Source: Flavobacteriaceae bacterium UBA5544 (GTDB lineage: Bacteria; Bacteroidota; Bacteroidia; Flavobacteriales; Flavobacteriaceae). From it: a stretch of DNA of 45,229 nucleotides. The position numbers and the translations under genes were made by a program. The notes below the pieces were generated by a model. That model saw nothing but the letters and a program-made list of their open reading frames with translations. It did not search any database and had not been told where the DNA came from. Shown here one piece after another: positions 1 to 9,987 of the stretch; within the stretch, counting starts at the first letter, position 1, and every line of letters begins with the position of its first letter. The DNA lies in the NCBI GenBank assembly GCA_002426755.1, contig DINI01000023.1, positions 48,640 to 93,868 of the forward strand. Direction: 5' to 3'.

Positions 1-2
1 CC

Positions 3-3000
3 GATTACGATGCGATTCAAATATCCATCGCAAGTTTGGCAGGAGTGTTATCTACCACCAATGTCTATCACGCCGTAACCAACAGTTTCTGCTTCGGTCC
101 AGATTTGGAATGTAACACACCAACTCCTTTGGCAAAACCAGCATTTCCAGCCAGAATTGTAGATGAGCATACGGGATTTGGTGGATTATTGAGCGTTGGA
201 AGTATCATAGATGAAAACAATGCCATTGATTCCAACAGCAATTCTTACGCAAGCATCGATTTTATTTTGGGAGCTTTGGCAACAGGAAATTTGGCCATCA
301 AAGATGAGTTGACGGATTATGAAGCGAACACTTTTGTAGGGTTTGATTTGGAAAATTCGTCTGTTTTAGATGTCGATTTAATCGGTGCAGTCACCATCAG
401 AACTTATTTGAATGGTACTTTACAGGAAGCTAGAACCGGCCCTTCGGAATTGGTGTCCGTCGATAGCGGCTTATTATTGACAGGCACAACCCGTTCCCAA
501 TTAGGATTTCTGACCACATTACCATTTGATGAAGTGCAATTGAGCATTCAACAAACAGTAGCTCTCAATTTAGGAAGCACACGTGTATATGGATTGGTAT
601 TAGAGGCTTTTTGCGAAGGCGAATTGGATTGTAGCATGGCGACTTTGTTGAGCAATCCTTCACAACCTGTCATTATTAACAATATCCGAACAGGAATTGA
701 TGGTGTGGCGTGTGTAGGTTGCGAAGTGGACAATGCAACCAACGCTATTAGTGAAAGTCCTTCAGATTTTGCAATGATAAATGTAGTCGCTGGAGTGGCA
801 AGCACAGCATCTATTTCTGTAGAAAATGTCTTGTCAACATTCCCTGCAGGAAGCGACGCAGGATTTGTCATTCGCGATACCAACGATTTACTTCAGGTGG
901 ATTTATTGAATTCATTGACCATTACCACTTATTTGAACGGTTCAATCCAAGAAGTTCAATCTGCAGGCAACTTGTTAGCAGTGGAAGCTTTGGGCTTAAT
1001 AAACATCACGCCTTCATCATCTGATGGTTTCTATTTAGTGGGATTCACAACGACAGAAGAATATGACGAAGTAAGATTAACAGTTGCGAGCGTTGTAGGT
1101 GTTATCAATAGTATCGAAGTATATGGTAGTTATGTAGATTCTTCAATTCAAATAGAAGGAACAGTCATTAACGAAACCGCCATTGATGCTGCTGACGGAA
1201 GCCTCTCTGTAACTGTGACAGGCGGAAATCCTCCTTACGAATATCTCTGGAGCCCAGGAGGCGAGACTACGCTTTCAATTAGCGGTTTGTCACCAGGTCT
1301 TTATACGGTAACTGTGACCGATGCCACTGGATGTGAAGCGAGTGCGGAATTTATCGTTTACACAGACGGTGTGCAATATCCTATTCCTTGTAATACAGAT
1401 GAACCTGTCGCCATTACCGAAGTCGGATTTACAGATTTGACCATTGAAGCAAATACATCAGGCGTTTGTGTGTTGGGTTGTGGCATTTCCAATGAAGAAA
1501 ATGTCATTGATGCCGATGAAGATAATTTTGCCACTGTTGCGACCTTGGTCGGACTTGGAGTGACGCACACTTTAAGAGTCACCGATGAAACTGATGATGA
1601 ATTGTTCACAGGTGGCGGATATGCAGGATTTTTAATCAGAAATAGCTCCGTCGTTCAGGCAGATTTATTAAATGCCATTGTGGTGAGAACCCTTTTGGAT
1701 GGTGTACAGCAAGAAGTGAGCGGAAGTGGAAATTTAGTGGCAATTAACAGCACGTTACTTGGCACTGACCAATATTACGTAGGTTTTTATACAACACTTG
1801 ATTATGATGCCATTGAAATTTCAATTTCAAGTTTGGCAGGTGTTTTATCGACTACTGATGTGTTCCATGCAGTCACCAATAGTTTCTGCGCAGGTCCAGA
1901 ATTGGTCTGCAATACTCCGACACAACTTACAAAATCAGAATTCCCAGTACGAATTGTGGACGAGCATACTGGTTTGGGAGGTGTCTTGGGCGTTGGTAGT
2001 GTAAACAACACGAATAATGTCATCGATACTAATCTTGCCAATTATGCTTCCATCGATTTATTGGCAGGAGTTATTGCAACAGGCTCTATAGCGGTAAAAG
2101 ATGAAGTGACAGATTACCCAGAAATGACCTATGCTGGATTTGATATCGAGAACGCAACATTAATGAACACACAATTGTTTGATGCCATTACTATTTCCAC
2201 CTATTTGGATGGAACTTTGGTGGAGTCCAGAACAGGAACTACAGAATTATTACCGGTGAGTACAGGATTGTTATTCCCAGGAACTGAAAGTGTCAGAGTA
2301 GGATTTGTGACAACATCAACCTTTGATGAGGTTCGTTTGACCTTATCTCAAGTGGTTTCATTGAATTTGGGCAGTACACGAGTGTATGGAATGGTACTCG
2401 AAGCATTTTGTGAAGGAACCATTTCCTGTGATGCACCTTACGTTTTGGCAAATCCTATCGACCCAGTAATCATCAATAACAGTAGAACAGGAATTGACGG
2501 CGTGGCCTGTGTTGCGTGCGAAGTCGATGATACTCAAAACGTCATTTCTGCCGACAATAGCGATTTTGCAATGATTAATGTGGTTGCTGGAGTAGTAAGC
2601 ACTGCTTCAATTTCCGTAAAAGATGTTCTTACGGAATACCCAGTAGGAACTGTTGCTGGATTCGTCATTCGAGATACCAATGATTTGTTGGAAGTTGATT
2701 TGCTTAACTCCATTACAATTACTACCTATCTTGATGATGTTCAGCAAGAACAGAGAACCGCAACGAATTTATTGGCTTTGGAAGCTTTAGGATTAATAAA
2801 CATTACACCAACATCAACGGATAATTTCTACGTGGTCGCCTTTGCAACGGGTTTAAGTTTCGATGAAGTTCGTATCACGGTAGGTGCCGTTGCAGGTGTC
2901 ATAAACTCTCTCGAAGTGTACGGTGCTTATATTGATGCGACAGCCACAGGCTTTTGCCAAAATGCGGATATAGCTGTCATCAAAACAGGAACCTTCAACG

Positions 3001-6000
3001 ACGCAGATGGAGATGCTTGTAGCGATGCGGGAGAAACCATCACATATACCTTCACGGTTACAAACGAAGGAAACACCTCCATCACCAATGTAGTTCTGAA
3101 TGACCCATTATTGGGAGGAGATATTACGTTGGCATCAGGAGATACCGATGCCGATGACGAATTGGATGTAGATGAAATTTGGGTTTACAGTTCTGATTAC
3201 GCCATCACACAAGATGATATTGATGCTGGAATGGTAAGCAATCAAGCAACTGTAAGTGGAACAAGTACTGGTGGAATTGACGTTTCAGATGTCTCGGATG
3301 ATGATAATGTTCTTGAAGATGATGTTACAGAGACTACTTTGTGCCAATCAACACCTACCATTGCGTTGATAAAAACGGGTGTATTTAATGATGGAAATGG
3401 AGATGGCTGTAGCGATGTAGGAGAAACAATCACATATACTTTTACGGTTACAAATGAAGGTAACACGACAATAACAAATGTAGTTCTTAACGACCTAATG
3501 TTAGGCGGAGACATCACGTTAGCGTCGGGAGATTCTGATACCGATGGCGAATTGGATATAGATGAAATCTGGGTGTACAATGCAGATTACATCATTACGC
3601 AAAACGACATCGATGCTGGCCTGGTTACTAACCAAGCGACCGTTACGGGATTAGGATTTGATGATGTTGAAGTGAGTGATTTGTCGGATGATGACAATAT
3701 TTTGGAAGATGATGTTACGGAAACTACGCTGTGCCAATCTACACCTGCTATCGCTTTAATTAAAACAGGAACCTTCAACGACGCAGATGGAGATGCTTGT
3801 AGCGATGCGGGAGAAACCATCACATATACCTTCACGGTCACAAACGAAGGAAACACTTCCATAACCAATGTAGTTCTGAATGACCCATTATTGGGAGGAG
3901 ATATTACGTTGGCATCAGGAGATACCGATGCCGATGACGAATTGGATGTAGATGAAATTTGGGTTTACAGTTCTGATTACGCCATCACACAAGATGATAT
4001 TGATGCTGGAATGGTAAGCAATCAAGCAACTGTAAGTGGAACAAGTACTGGTGGAATTGACGTTTCAGATGTCTCGGATGATGATAATGTTCTTGAAGAT
4101 GATGTTACAGACACTACATTGTGCCAATCAACACCAACCATTGCGTTGATAAAAACGGGTGTATTTAATGATGGAAATGGAGATACCTGTAGCGATGTAG
4201 GAGAAACAATCACCTATACTTTTACTGTTACAAATGAAGGTAACACGACAATAACAAATGTAGTTCTTAACGACCCAATGTTGGGTGGAGACATCACGTT
4301 GGCGTCAGGAGATTCTGATACAGATGGTGAATTGGATGTAGAAGAAATTTGGATGTACACTGCAGATTATGCCATTCTGCAAAGTGACATAGATGCAGGA
4401 TTGGTCAGCAATCAGGCGACCGTCACGGGTGATGGTAACGGTGCAACGGTAACGGATTTATCGGATGATGACAGTGTCCTTGAAGATGATGTAACAGAAA
4501 CAACGCTATGTCAGCCAAATGAAACTGCAGCCATAGCGGTCATCAAAATAGGAACGTTCAACGACGGAGATGGAGATGGCTGTAGTGATGCTGGGGAAAC
4601 AATCACATACACATTCACGGTAACAAACGAAGGAACGACCCCAATCACAAACGTCGTTCTGAACGACCCAATGTTGGGAGGAGATATCGCACTTGCATCT
4701 GGTGATACCGATTCGGATGGTGAATTGGATGTAGACGAAATTTGGATATACACTGCGGATTACGCCATAATCCAATCCGACATTGATGCAGGATTGGTCA
4801 GCAATCAGGCGACAGTCACAGGTGATGGTAACGGTACAACGTTAACGGATTTATCGGATGATGACAGTATTCTTGAAGACGATGTAACAGAAACAACGCT
4901 ATGTCAGCCAAATGAAACTGCAGCAATAGCGGTCATCAAAACAGGAACCTTCAACGACACAGATGGAGATGGCTGTAGTGATGCTGGGGAAACAATCACA
5001 TACACATTCACGGTAACAAACGAAGGAACGACCCCAATCACAAACGTCCTTCTGAACGACCCAATGTTGGGAGGGGATATTGCCCTGGCATCTGGTGATA
5101 CCGATGCGGATGGCGAGTTGGATGTAGACGAAATTTGGATGTACACTGCAGATTATGCCATTCTGCAAAGTGACATAGATGCAGGATTGGTCAGCAATCA
5201 GGCGACCGTCACTGGTGATGGTAATGGCACAACCGTAACCGATTTATCGGATGATGACAGTGTCCTTGAAGATGATGTGACAGAAACAACGTTATGTCAG
5301 CCAAACGATACATCAGGAATTGCAGTGATAAAGACCGCAGTCTTTAATGACGAAAGTGGCAACGGCTGTAGTGAATTGAATGAAACCATCAGCTATACAT
5401 TTACGGTAACCAATGAAGGGAATTCAAGTATAACATCAGTTGTATTGAATGACCCAATGTTGGGCGGTGACATTGCCTTGGCATCAGGTGATACGGATGC
5501 AGACGGCGAATTGGATACAGATGAAAGTTGGATTTACACTGCTAATTATACCATTCTGCAAAGTGATATTGATGCTGGTTCCGTAAGCAATCAGGCAACC
5601 GTCACGGGTATTAGCAGTAATGATAGCAGTACGTTAACAGACCTTTCTGATGATAACAGTACTTTGGAAGATGACCCAACGGTAACCACATTGTGTACTG
5701 CTGGTTCTATTTCACTTGAAAAAATTGGAGTATTCAATGATGAAAATGGAGATGGTTCCACTCAAGCGGGGGAAACAATCACTTATAGTTTCATCATATA
5801 CAATACAGGAGCAGTCACTTTATATAACATTATGATAGAGGATGGCCTTCCTGGACTTGTAATGTCTGGAGGTCCTTTGGCGGAATTGCTTCCTGGTGAA
5901 ATCGATAGTACAACTTTTACAGCGGTCTACACAGTAACGGAACAGGATTTGGAATCGATGTTGGTGACCAACCAAGCCATCGTGAATGCTGAAGACCCAT

Positions 6001-6425
6001 CAGGAAATCCAGTGACCGATACCTCTGACGACCCTACAGATTTGACCGATAATGATATCAACGATGATGGCGAACCAGATGACCCTACTGTTACGGTCTT
6101 GCCAGGAGTATTAGGCGAGGAATTTGAGATTTTCAATGCGGTTTCTCCAGATGGTGATGGATTGAATGATTTCTTCAGAATCGTTGGTATTGAAAACTAT
6201 CCAAATAACAACCTACAAATATTTAACCGTTGGGGTGTGTTGATTTATGAAATGGACGGCTACGGAATCAACGGAAAAGTATTTAGAGGTGTATCTGATG
6301 GTCGTGTTACGGTCAGTAAGAATGATGAGCTACCTACAGGGTCATATTTCTATGTCTTAAAACGATTTATAAATGGCGATAAGACATTGACTGATGAAGG
6401 ATACTTATACATTAAAAGAAACTAA
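3..6425 (+). CDS. Giant repetitive T9SS-secreted surface adhesin, 5'-truncated by the window edge
   Basis: The reading frame is open from base 3. The first codons encode DYDAIQISIASLAGVLST, which matches an internal repeat (DYDAIEISISSLAGVLST at 1800), so the true start lies left of the window and the TTG at 36 is not a start. Order of modules: beta-rich modules of about 180 residues (to about 1140), one SprB-like repeat (about 1145-1362, GGNPPYEYLWSPGG), three more beta modules (about 1380-2945), eight DUF11/DUF7507-type repeats of about 130 residues (about 2964-6110, core GETITYTFTVTNEG), and a gliding-motility-associated C-terminal domain (about 6118-6422, SPDGDGLNDFF, NRWGVLIYE). That last domain is the type B T9SS sorting signal, so the protein is inferred to be exported and held at the cell surface. 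Asp-rich repeats (DTDADGELD) suggest calcium binding. It is followed directly by its PorP/SprF partner. Role (adhesion or gliding) is inferred from the architecture. Confidence 0.93.
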   Translation, partial: DYDAIQISIASLAGVLSTTNVYHAVTNSFCFGPDLECNTPTPLAKPAFPARIVDEHTGFGGLLSVGSIIDENNAIDSNSNSYASIDFILGALATGNLAIKDELTDYEANTFVGFDLENSSVLDVDLIGAVTIRTYLNGTLQEARTGPSELVSVDSGLLLTGTTRSQLGFLTTLPFDEVQLSIQQTVALNLGSTRVYGLVLEAFCEGELDCSMATLLSNPSQPVIINNIRTGIDGVACVGCEVDNATNAISESPSDFAMINVVAGVASTASISVENVLSTFPAGSDAGFVIRDTNDLLQVDLLNSLTITTYLNGSIQEVQSAGNLLAVEALGLINITPSSSDGFYLVGFTTTEEYDEVRLTVASVVGVINSIEVYGSYVDSSIQIEGTVINETAIDAADGSLSVTVTGGNPPYEYLWSPGGETTLSISGLSPGLYTVTVTDATGCEASAEFIVYTDGVQYPIPCNTDEPVAITEVGFTDLTIEANTSGVCVLGCGISNEENVIDADEDNFATVATLVGLGVTHTLRVTDETDDELFTGGGYAGFLIRNSSVVQADLLNAIVVRTLLDGVQQEVSGSGNLVAINSTLLGTDQYYVGFYTTLDYDAIEISISSLAGVLSTTDVFHAVTNSFCAGPELVCNTPTQLTKSEFPVRIVDEHTGLGGVLGVGSVNNTNNVIDTNLANYASIDLLAGVIATGSIAVKDEVTDYPEMTYAGFDIENATLMNTQLFDAITISTYLDGTLVESRTGTTELLPVSTGLLFPGTESVRVGFVTTSTFDEVRLTLSQVVSLNLGSTRVYGMVLEAFCEGTISCDAPYVLANPIDPVIINNSRTGIDGVACVACEVDDTQNVISADNSDFAMINVVAGVVSTASISVKDVLTEYPVGTVAGFVIRDTNDLLEVDLLNSITITTYLDDVQQEQRTATNLLALEALGLINITPTSTDNFYVVAFATGLSFDEVRITVGAVAGVINSLEVYGAYIDATATGFCQNADIAVIKTGTFNDADGDACSDAGETITYTFTVTNEGNTSITNVVLNDPLLGGDITLASGDTDADDELDVDEIWVYSSDYAITQDDIDAGMVSNQATVSGTSTGGIDVSDVSDDDNVLEDDVTETTLCQSTPTIALIKTGVFNDGNGDGCSDVGETITYTFTVTNEGNTTITNVVLNDLMLGGDITLASGDSDTDGELDIDEIWVYNADYIITQNDIDAGLVTNQATVTGLGFDDVEVSDLSDDDNILEDDVTETTLCQSTPAIALIKTGTFNDADGDACSDAGETITYTFTVTNEGNTSITNVVLNDPLLGGDITLASGDTDADDELDVDEIWVYSSDYAITQDDIDAGMVSNQATVSGTSTGGIDVSDVSDDDNVLEDDVTDTTLCQSTPTIALIKTGVFNDGNGDTCSDVGETITYTFTVTNEGNTTITNVVLNDPMLGGDITLASGDSDTDGELDVEEIWMYTADYAILQSDIDAGLVSNQATVTGDGNGATVTDLSDDDSVLEDDVTETTLCQPNETAAIAVIKIGTFNDGDGDGCSDAGETITYTFTVTNEGTTPITNVVLNDPMLGGDIALASGDTDSDGELDVDEIWIYTADYAIIQSDIDAGLVSNQATVTGDGNGTTLTDLSDDDSILEDDVTETTLCQPNETAAIAVIKTGTFNDTDGDGCSDAGETITYTFTVTNEGTTPITNVLLNDPMLGGDIALASGDTDADGELDVDEIWMYTADYAILQSDIDAGLVSNQATVTGDGNGTTVTDLSDDDSVLEDDVTETTLCQPNDTSGIAVIKTAVFNDESGNGCSELNETISYTFTVTNEGNSSITSVVLNDPMLGGDIALASGDTDADGELDTDESWIYTANYTILQSDIDAGSVSNQATVTGISSNDSSTLTDLSDDNSTLEDDPTVTTLCTAGSISLEKIGVFNDENGDGSTQAGETITYSFIIYNTGAVTLYNIMIEDGLPGLVMSGGPLAELLPGEIDSTTFTAVYTVTEQDLESMLVTNQAIVNAEDPSGNPVTDTSDDPTDLTDNDINDDGEPDDPTVTVLPGVLGEEFEIFNAVSPDGDGLNDFFRIVGIENYPNNNLQIFNRWGVLIYEMDGYGINGKVFRGVSDGRVTVSKNDELPTGSYFYVLKRFINGDKTLTDEGYLYIKRN
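2964..6110 (+). repeat. Eight tandem DUF11/DUF7507-type domain repeats, about 390-393 bp each
   Basis: Repeats begin near 2964, 3354, 3744, 4134, 4527, 4920, 5313 and 5700, each with a (V/L)IKTG..FND..GD.CSD..ETITYTFTVTNEG start. The first seven are close relatives and the eighth is diverged. Repeats 1-2 and 3-4 form two copies of a 780-bp unit. About 2981-3480 and 3761-4260 differ at only a handful of positions, and the similarity then decays. Repeats 5 and 6 are also close relatives, offset by 393 bp. Confidence 0.9.
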
Positions 6426-6437
6426 AACTCGAATCTC

Positions 6438-7373
6438 ATGAAATATTATATTTTAATACTACTAGTTATAATCTCTGTGAATTCAAGTTTTTCACAGCAA
6501 GACCCACAGTACACGCAATACATGTACAATACACAAGCTGTAAACCCAGCCTATATCGGTTCGAAGGAAGCAGCAAGTGTCGGACTTTTATATAGAACCC
6601 AATGGGTTGGTTTTGATGGCGCTCCTAAAACGGGCACCCTAACAGCAAGCACTCCTTTGGGAGAATTGAAGCGAATGGCCTTGGGCTTATCCATTGTAAG
6701 CGATAAAATAGGACCTGCAACCGAAACTAATTTCGTTGTGGATTACTCCTATTCCTTATTGCTATCGGATGTGTCGAGACTGTCGTTTGGTTTGAAAGGC
6801 GGTCTGGATATCTTGGATGTCGATTATACAAAGCTCAACATTTACGATGATTTGGACCCACAGTTCATGAACAATGTGGATAAAAAGTTTCAACCGCAGA
6901 TAGGTGCCGGAATTTTCTATAATACAGACAAATTCTACGCAGGTCTATCCGTGCCAAATTTCTTGAACTCCAAACATTACAATACGGATAATATTGATGA
7001 TGTCAATGATGATGCTGTGGCTATTGAAAGGCTCCATTATTTCCTGATTGCGGGCTATGTGTTTGATATCAGTGAAAATCTGAAATTTAAACCAGCAACC
7101 ATGTTCAAGGCGGTAAGCGGCTCTCCATTGCAAGCTGATGTGTCAGCTAACTTTTTGTTCAATGACCGCTTCACGCTTGGCGCAGCGTATCGATGGGATG
7201 CCGCTGTCAGTGCCATGGCCGGATTTCAAATCAGCAATCAATTGTTCATCGGTATGGGCTATGATTTTCAGACTACGGATATCGAGAAATATAGCGATGG
7301 GTCTTATGAAATATTCTTGCGATTCGACATTTTCAATAAAACCGAACGTATCCTAACGCCAAGATTCTTTTAA
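6438..7373 (+). CDS. PorP/SprF-family type IX secretion system membrane protein
   Basis: 311 residues with a signal peptide (MKYYILILLVIISVNSSFSQ) followed by the family hallmark QDPQYTQYMYN..AVNPAYIGS, then alternating beta strands of an outer-membrane beta barrel (VGLLYRTQWVGFDGAPKTGT; C-terminal FLRFDIFNKTERILTPRFF). The family works with T9SS cargo that has type B C-terminal domains and is usually encoded next to the cargo it serves. Here it starts 12 nt after the adhesin stop and 11 nt before the OmpA gene, so all three are probably one transcript. Inferred role: outer-membrane partner for secretion or anchoring of the upstream adhesin. It is unlikely to be the core SprF of gliding motility, because many paralogues exist in this group. 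Confidence 0.93.
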   Translation: MKYYILILLVIISVNSSFSQQDPQYTQYMYNTQAVNPAYIGSKEAASVGLLYRTQWVGFDGAPKTGTLTASTPLGELKRMALGLSIVSDKIGPATETNFVVDYSYSLLLSDVSRLSFGLKGGLDILDVDYTKLNIYDDLDPQFMNNVDKKFQPQIGAGIFYNTDKFYAGLSVPNFLNSKHYNTDNIDDVNDDAVAIERLHYFLIAGYVFDISENLKFKPATMFKAVSGSPLQADVSANFLFNDRFTLGAAYRWDAAVSAMAGFQISNQLFIGMGYDFQTTDIEKYSDGSYEIFLRFDIFNKTERILTPRFF

Positions 7374-7384
7374 ACTTATAGATT

Positions 7385-9337
7385 ATGAAAACATACAAAA
7401 TCATTATATGCCTTTTATGCTTTAGTTTCAGTATAGCTTCCTTTTCTCAAGTTGGAAAATTGGAAAAGGCGAACCTCAAATATGACAAATACGATTACAT
7501 CGATGCACGCCAGATTTATCTGAAAGTTGTGGATAACGGCTATAAATCCGCCGAGATTTATCGAAAGCTGGGAGATACGTATTATTTCAATAGTGAATAT
7601 TCAGGTGCTGCAAAATGGTATTACAATTTAATCAAGGAGTTTCCAGATGAAGCTACAACAACTGACTATTTTAGGGCGGCACAATGCTTAAAGAGTATCA
7701 ATCAATTGGAAGAATCCAAAAGTTTGATGAAAATTTATAAAGAAAAAGGTGGAAAATCAATCGCACTTGCTTCCTACAAAAATGTCGCTGATACGATATT
7801 CAAAAAAGGGGTTCAAGATAAATTGTTCGAAATTGAAAAAGTTGCGGTGAATACCGAGTATTCTGATTTTGGACCCGCATTTTATGGCGATAGCTTGATT
7901 GTTTTTACCTCTAGCGATAGTTCTATCAAATCTTTTGAGGACAAATCGGTGGACCTTTCTGGCTGGGACAATCAACCATTTTTGGATTTGTATCAAGCTT
8001 CTTTGGATGGAACTCTAACCTTAAAAAACGCAGAGCCATTGAAAGGTGATATCAATTCAGAATATCATGAATCTACCGCTGTCTTTTCAAAGGATGGTAA
8101 CACGATGTACTTTACAAGAAATAATTTTATCGACGGTAAAAAGAAAAGAGATAAAGACCATGTTGTGAGGCTCAAAATTTATAAAGCGACCAAAACTGGC
8201 GATACTTGGGGAAATGTGACAGAACTTCCTTTCAACAGTGACAGTTATTCTGTAGGCCATCCGGCTTTAAGTCCAAAGGAAGATAAACTTTATTTTGCTT
8301 CTGATATGCCTGGGACTTTAGGAATGTCTGACATCTGGTATGTAAAGATTTTAGGAGATGATATCTACAGCAATCCAACAAATATGGGTGACCCGATGAA
8401 CACAGTGGCGCGCGAAACGTTTCCTTTTGTCAGTGCTGAAAACAACCTCTATTTTTCCAGTGAAGGCCATGCAGGAATGGGTGGTTTGGACATTTTTGTC
8501 GCCAAATTGACCAATGATGGCCATGGAGAGATTTCAACTTTTGGTGAACCAATCAACAGTACGAAAGATGATTTCAGTTTTATCATTAAGGAAGATAGAA
8601 TTGGTTATTTCGCATCCAATCGCGATGGAGATGAAGGAAGTAAGAGCGATGACATTTTTCAAATTTGGGAACGTTGCGAAATTACCATTGAAGGCCCTAT
8701 TTTAGATGAAGCCACTGGAGAAATCATTCCTAACGTCATGGTGACACTTTTGGACAGTAACAACAATGAATTAAACAAGGTGGTTACAGGCGATGATGCC
8801 GTATTCTCTTTTGTATTGGAATGTGATAAGCAATACATTATTCGAGCTCAAAAAGAAGGTTACAACCCAAAAGAGGAAATTGTAGAAACTCCAAAGGATT
8901 CAAAAGCCATGGAAATGCCAATCCTGTTAAATATTCCAATGTCTTTAAAACCGTCGGACCCATGTCCGCCTGAAGATTTAGGATGTCGATTGACACTTCA
9001 GCCTATTTATTTCGACTTTGATAAATCGGATATTCGTCCGGATGCCGAAATAGAATTGGCAAAAATCCTGACAGCTCTAAATGAATATCCGCAATTGAAA
9101 ATCCATATAGAATCGCATACAGATTCCCGCGGAAAAGACGCTTACAACCTAAAATTATCCGAACGTAGAGCGCAATCGACCTTAAAATGGTTGCTCTCCA
9201 AAGGCGTCGAAAAAAACAGATTGTCAGCCAAAGGATATGGGGAAACCCAATTGATAAATCAGTGCTCTAATGGGGAAGATTGCACTGAAGAAGAACATCA
9301 ACTCAACCGACGTTCGATGTTCATCATCCGAGAGTAG
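7385..9337 (+). CDS. OmpA-family protein with TPR, PD40 propeller and regulatory domain (PorE-like)
   Basis: 650 residues. Signal peptide (about 1-21, ending FSQ); TPR-like helices about 22-130; PD40/WD40-like beta-propeller blades about 150-420 (HPALSPKEDKLYFASD, FPFVSAENNLYFSS); carboxypeptidase-regulatory-like domain about 430-515 (ITIEGPILDEATGEIIPNVM); OmpA C-terminal peptidoglycan-binding domain about 535-650 (YFDFDKSDIRPDAEIEL, ESHTDSRG.DAYN..LSERRAQ). This domain order is the one described for PorE of the T9SS, which ties the outer-membrane complex to peptidoglycan. As the third gene of the adhesin operon it is probably a cargo-linked paralogue rather than the core PorE. It lies 11 nt after the PorP/SprF gene and is followed by a hairpin terminator. 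Confidence 0.9.
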   Translation: MKTYKIIICLLCFSFSIASFSQVGKLEKANLKYDKYDYIDARQIYLKVVDNGYKSAEIYRKLGDTYYFNSEYSGAAKWYYNLIKEFPDEATTTDYFRAAQCLKSINQLEESKSLMKIYKEKGGKSIALASYKNVADTIFKKGVQDKLFEIEKVAVNTEYSDFGPAFYGDSLIVFTSSDSSIKSFEDKSVDLSGWDNQPFLDLYQASLDGTLTLKNAEPLKGDINSEYHESTAVFSKDGNTMYFTRNNFIDGKKKRDKDHVVRLKIYKATKTGDTWGNVTELPFNSDSYSVGHPALSPKEDKLYFASDMPGTLGMSDIWYVKILGDDIYSNPTNMGDPMNTVARETFPFVSAENNLYFSSEGHAGMGGLDIFVAKLTNDGHGEISTFGEPINSTKDDFSFIIKEDRIGYFASNRDGDEGSKSDDIFQIWERCEITIEGPILDEATGEIIPNVMVTLLDSNNNELNKVVTGDDAVFSFVLECDKQYIIRAQKEGYNPKEEIVETPKDSKAMEMPILLNIPMSLKPSDPCPPEDLGCRLTLQPIYFDFDKSDIRPDAEIELAKILTALNEYPQLKIHIESHTDSRGKDAYNLKLSERRAQSTLKWLLSKGVEKNRLSAKGYGETQLINQCSNGEDCTEEEHQLNRRSMFIIRE

Positions 9338-9365
9338 ATTGATTAATAGCACAGTTTACTTTCCT

Positions 9366-9399
9366 TAATACCTTGTCTGTTAATTCAGGCAAGGTATTA
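9366..9399 (+). terminator. Hairpin terminator after the T9SS operon
   Basis: A 10-bp perfect stem TAATACCTTG / CAAGGTATTA with a 14-nt loop, followed by TACTTTTAT, 28 nt after the OmpA stop. It ends the adhesin-PorP-OmpA transcript and separates it from idi. Confidence 0.75.
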
Positions 9400-9448
9400 T
9401 ACTTTTATAAAAACATCCGCCAACACAATAAAAAACCTCTCTATTTCG

Positions 9449-9456
9449 TAATTTTG
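9449..9456 (+). promoter_or_regulatory. -7 promoter element (TAATTTTG) for idi
   Basis: It matches the Bacteroidota TAnnTTTG -7 element. Its last base is 6 nt before the idi ATG, so transcription would start at or next to the start codon, giving an almost leaderless mRNA. No clear -33 TTTG is visible. Confidence 0.5.
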
Positions 9457-9462
9457 TCATCT

Positions 9463-9987
9463 ATGAAAGAAGAAAAGGTAATCCTTGTCAATGAAAAGGA
9501 TGAACAAATTGGAACCATGCCCAAGATGGAAGCACACGAAAAAGCGATACTGCATCGTGCATTTTCCGTGTTTATTTTTAATGACGCCAATGAATTGATG
9601 CTTCAACAACGGGCCTCACATAAATACCATTCCCCAAATTTGTGGACCAATACCTGTTGCAGCCATCAACGTGTGGGAGAAAGCAATATTGAGGCAGGCA
9701 AAAGGCGATTGCAGGAAGAAATGGGCTTTGTAACGGACCTTAAGGACACAATTTCATTTATTTATAAAGCGCCTTTTGATAATGGTTTGACGGAGCATGA
9801 ATACGACCATATTTTGGTAGGAACTTATAATGAAGAGCCTAACATCAATCCGGAAGAGGTTTCCAATTGGAAGTGGATGTCGCTTGAAGATGTAAAAAAT
9901 GACATGCAAGACCATCCTGAACGCTATACCGAATGGTTCAAGATAATTTTTGATAAATTTTACCAACATATTAATATCGCCCAATGA
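9463..9987 (+). CDS. idi: Isopentenyl-diphosphate delta-isomerase, type 1
   Basis: 174 residues from the ATG at 9463. The frame is open further upstream, but that extension crosses the operon terminator and the TAATTTTG promoter, so the internal ATG is the likely start. Nudix-fold IDI-1: His25 and His31 region (MEAHEKAILHRAF), catalytic Cys in NTCCSH (residues 63-68), Nudix Glu residues in RRLQEEMGF (about 81-89), and TEHEYDHI with the acidic metal ligands. It interconverts isopentenyl and dimethylallyl diphosphate for isoprenoid synthesis in the cytoplasm. Its TGA overlaps the ATG of the next gene (ATGA), so the two are translationally coupled. Confidence 0.95.
   Translation: MKEEKVILVNEKDEQIGTMPKMEAHEKAILHRAFSVFIFNDANELMLQQRASHKYHSPNLWTNTCCSHQRVGESNIEAGKRRLQEEMGFVTDLKDTISFIYKAPFDNGLTEHEYDHILVGTYNEEPNINPEEVSNWKWMSLEDVKNDMQDHPERYTEWFKIIFDKFYQHINIAQ

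Noticed and set aside
3242..5168. Several minus-strand open frames of 60-112 codons inside the adhesin, some repeated
   Set aside because: They are periodic shadows of the DUF11-like repeats: copies recur at the repeat spacing and have no start signals or sensible composition.
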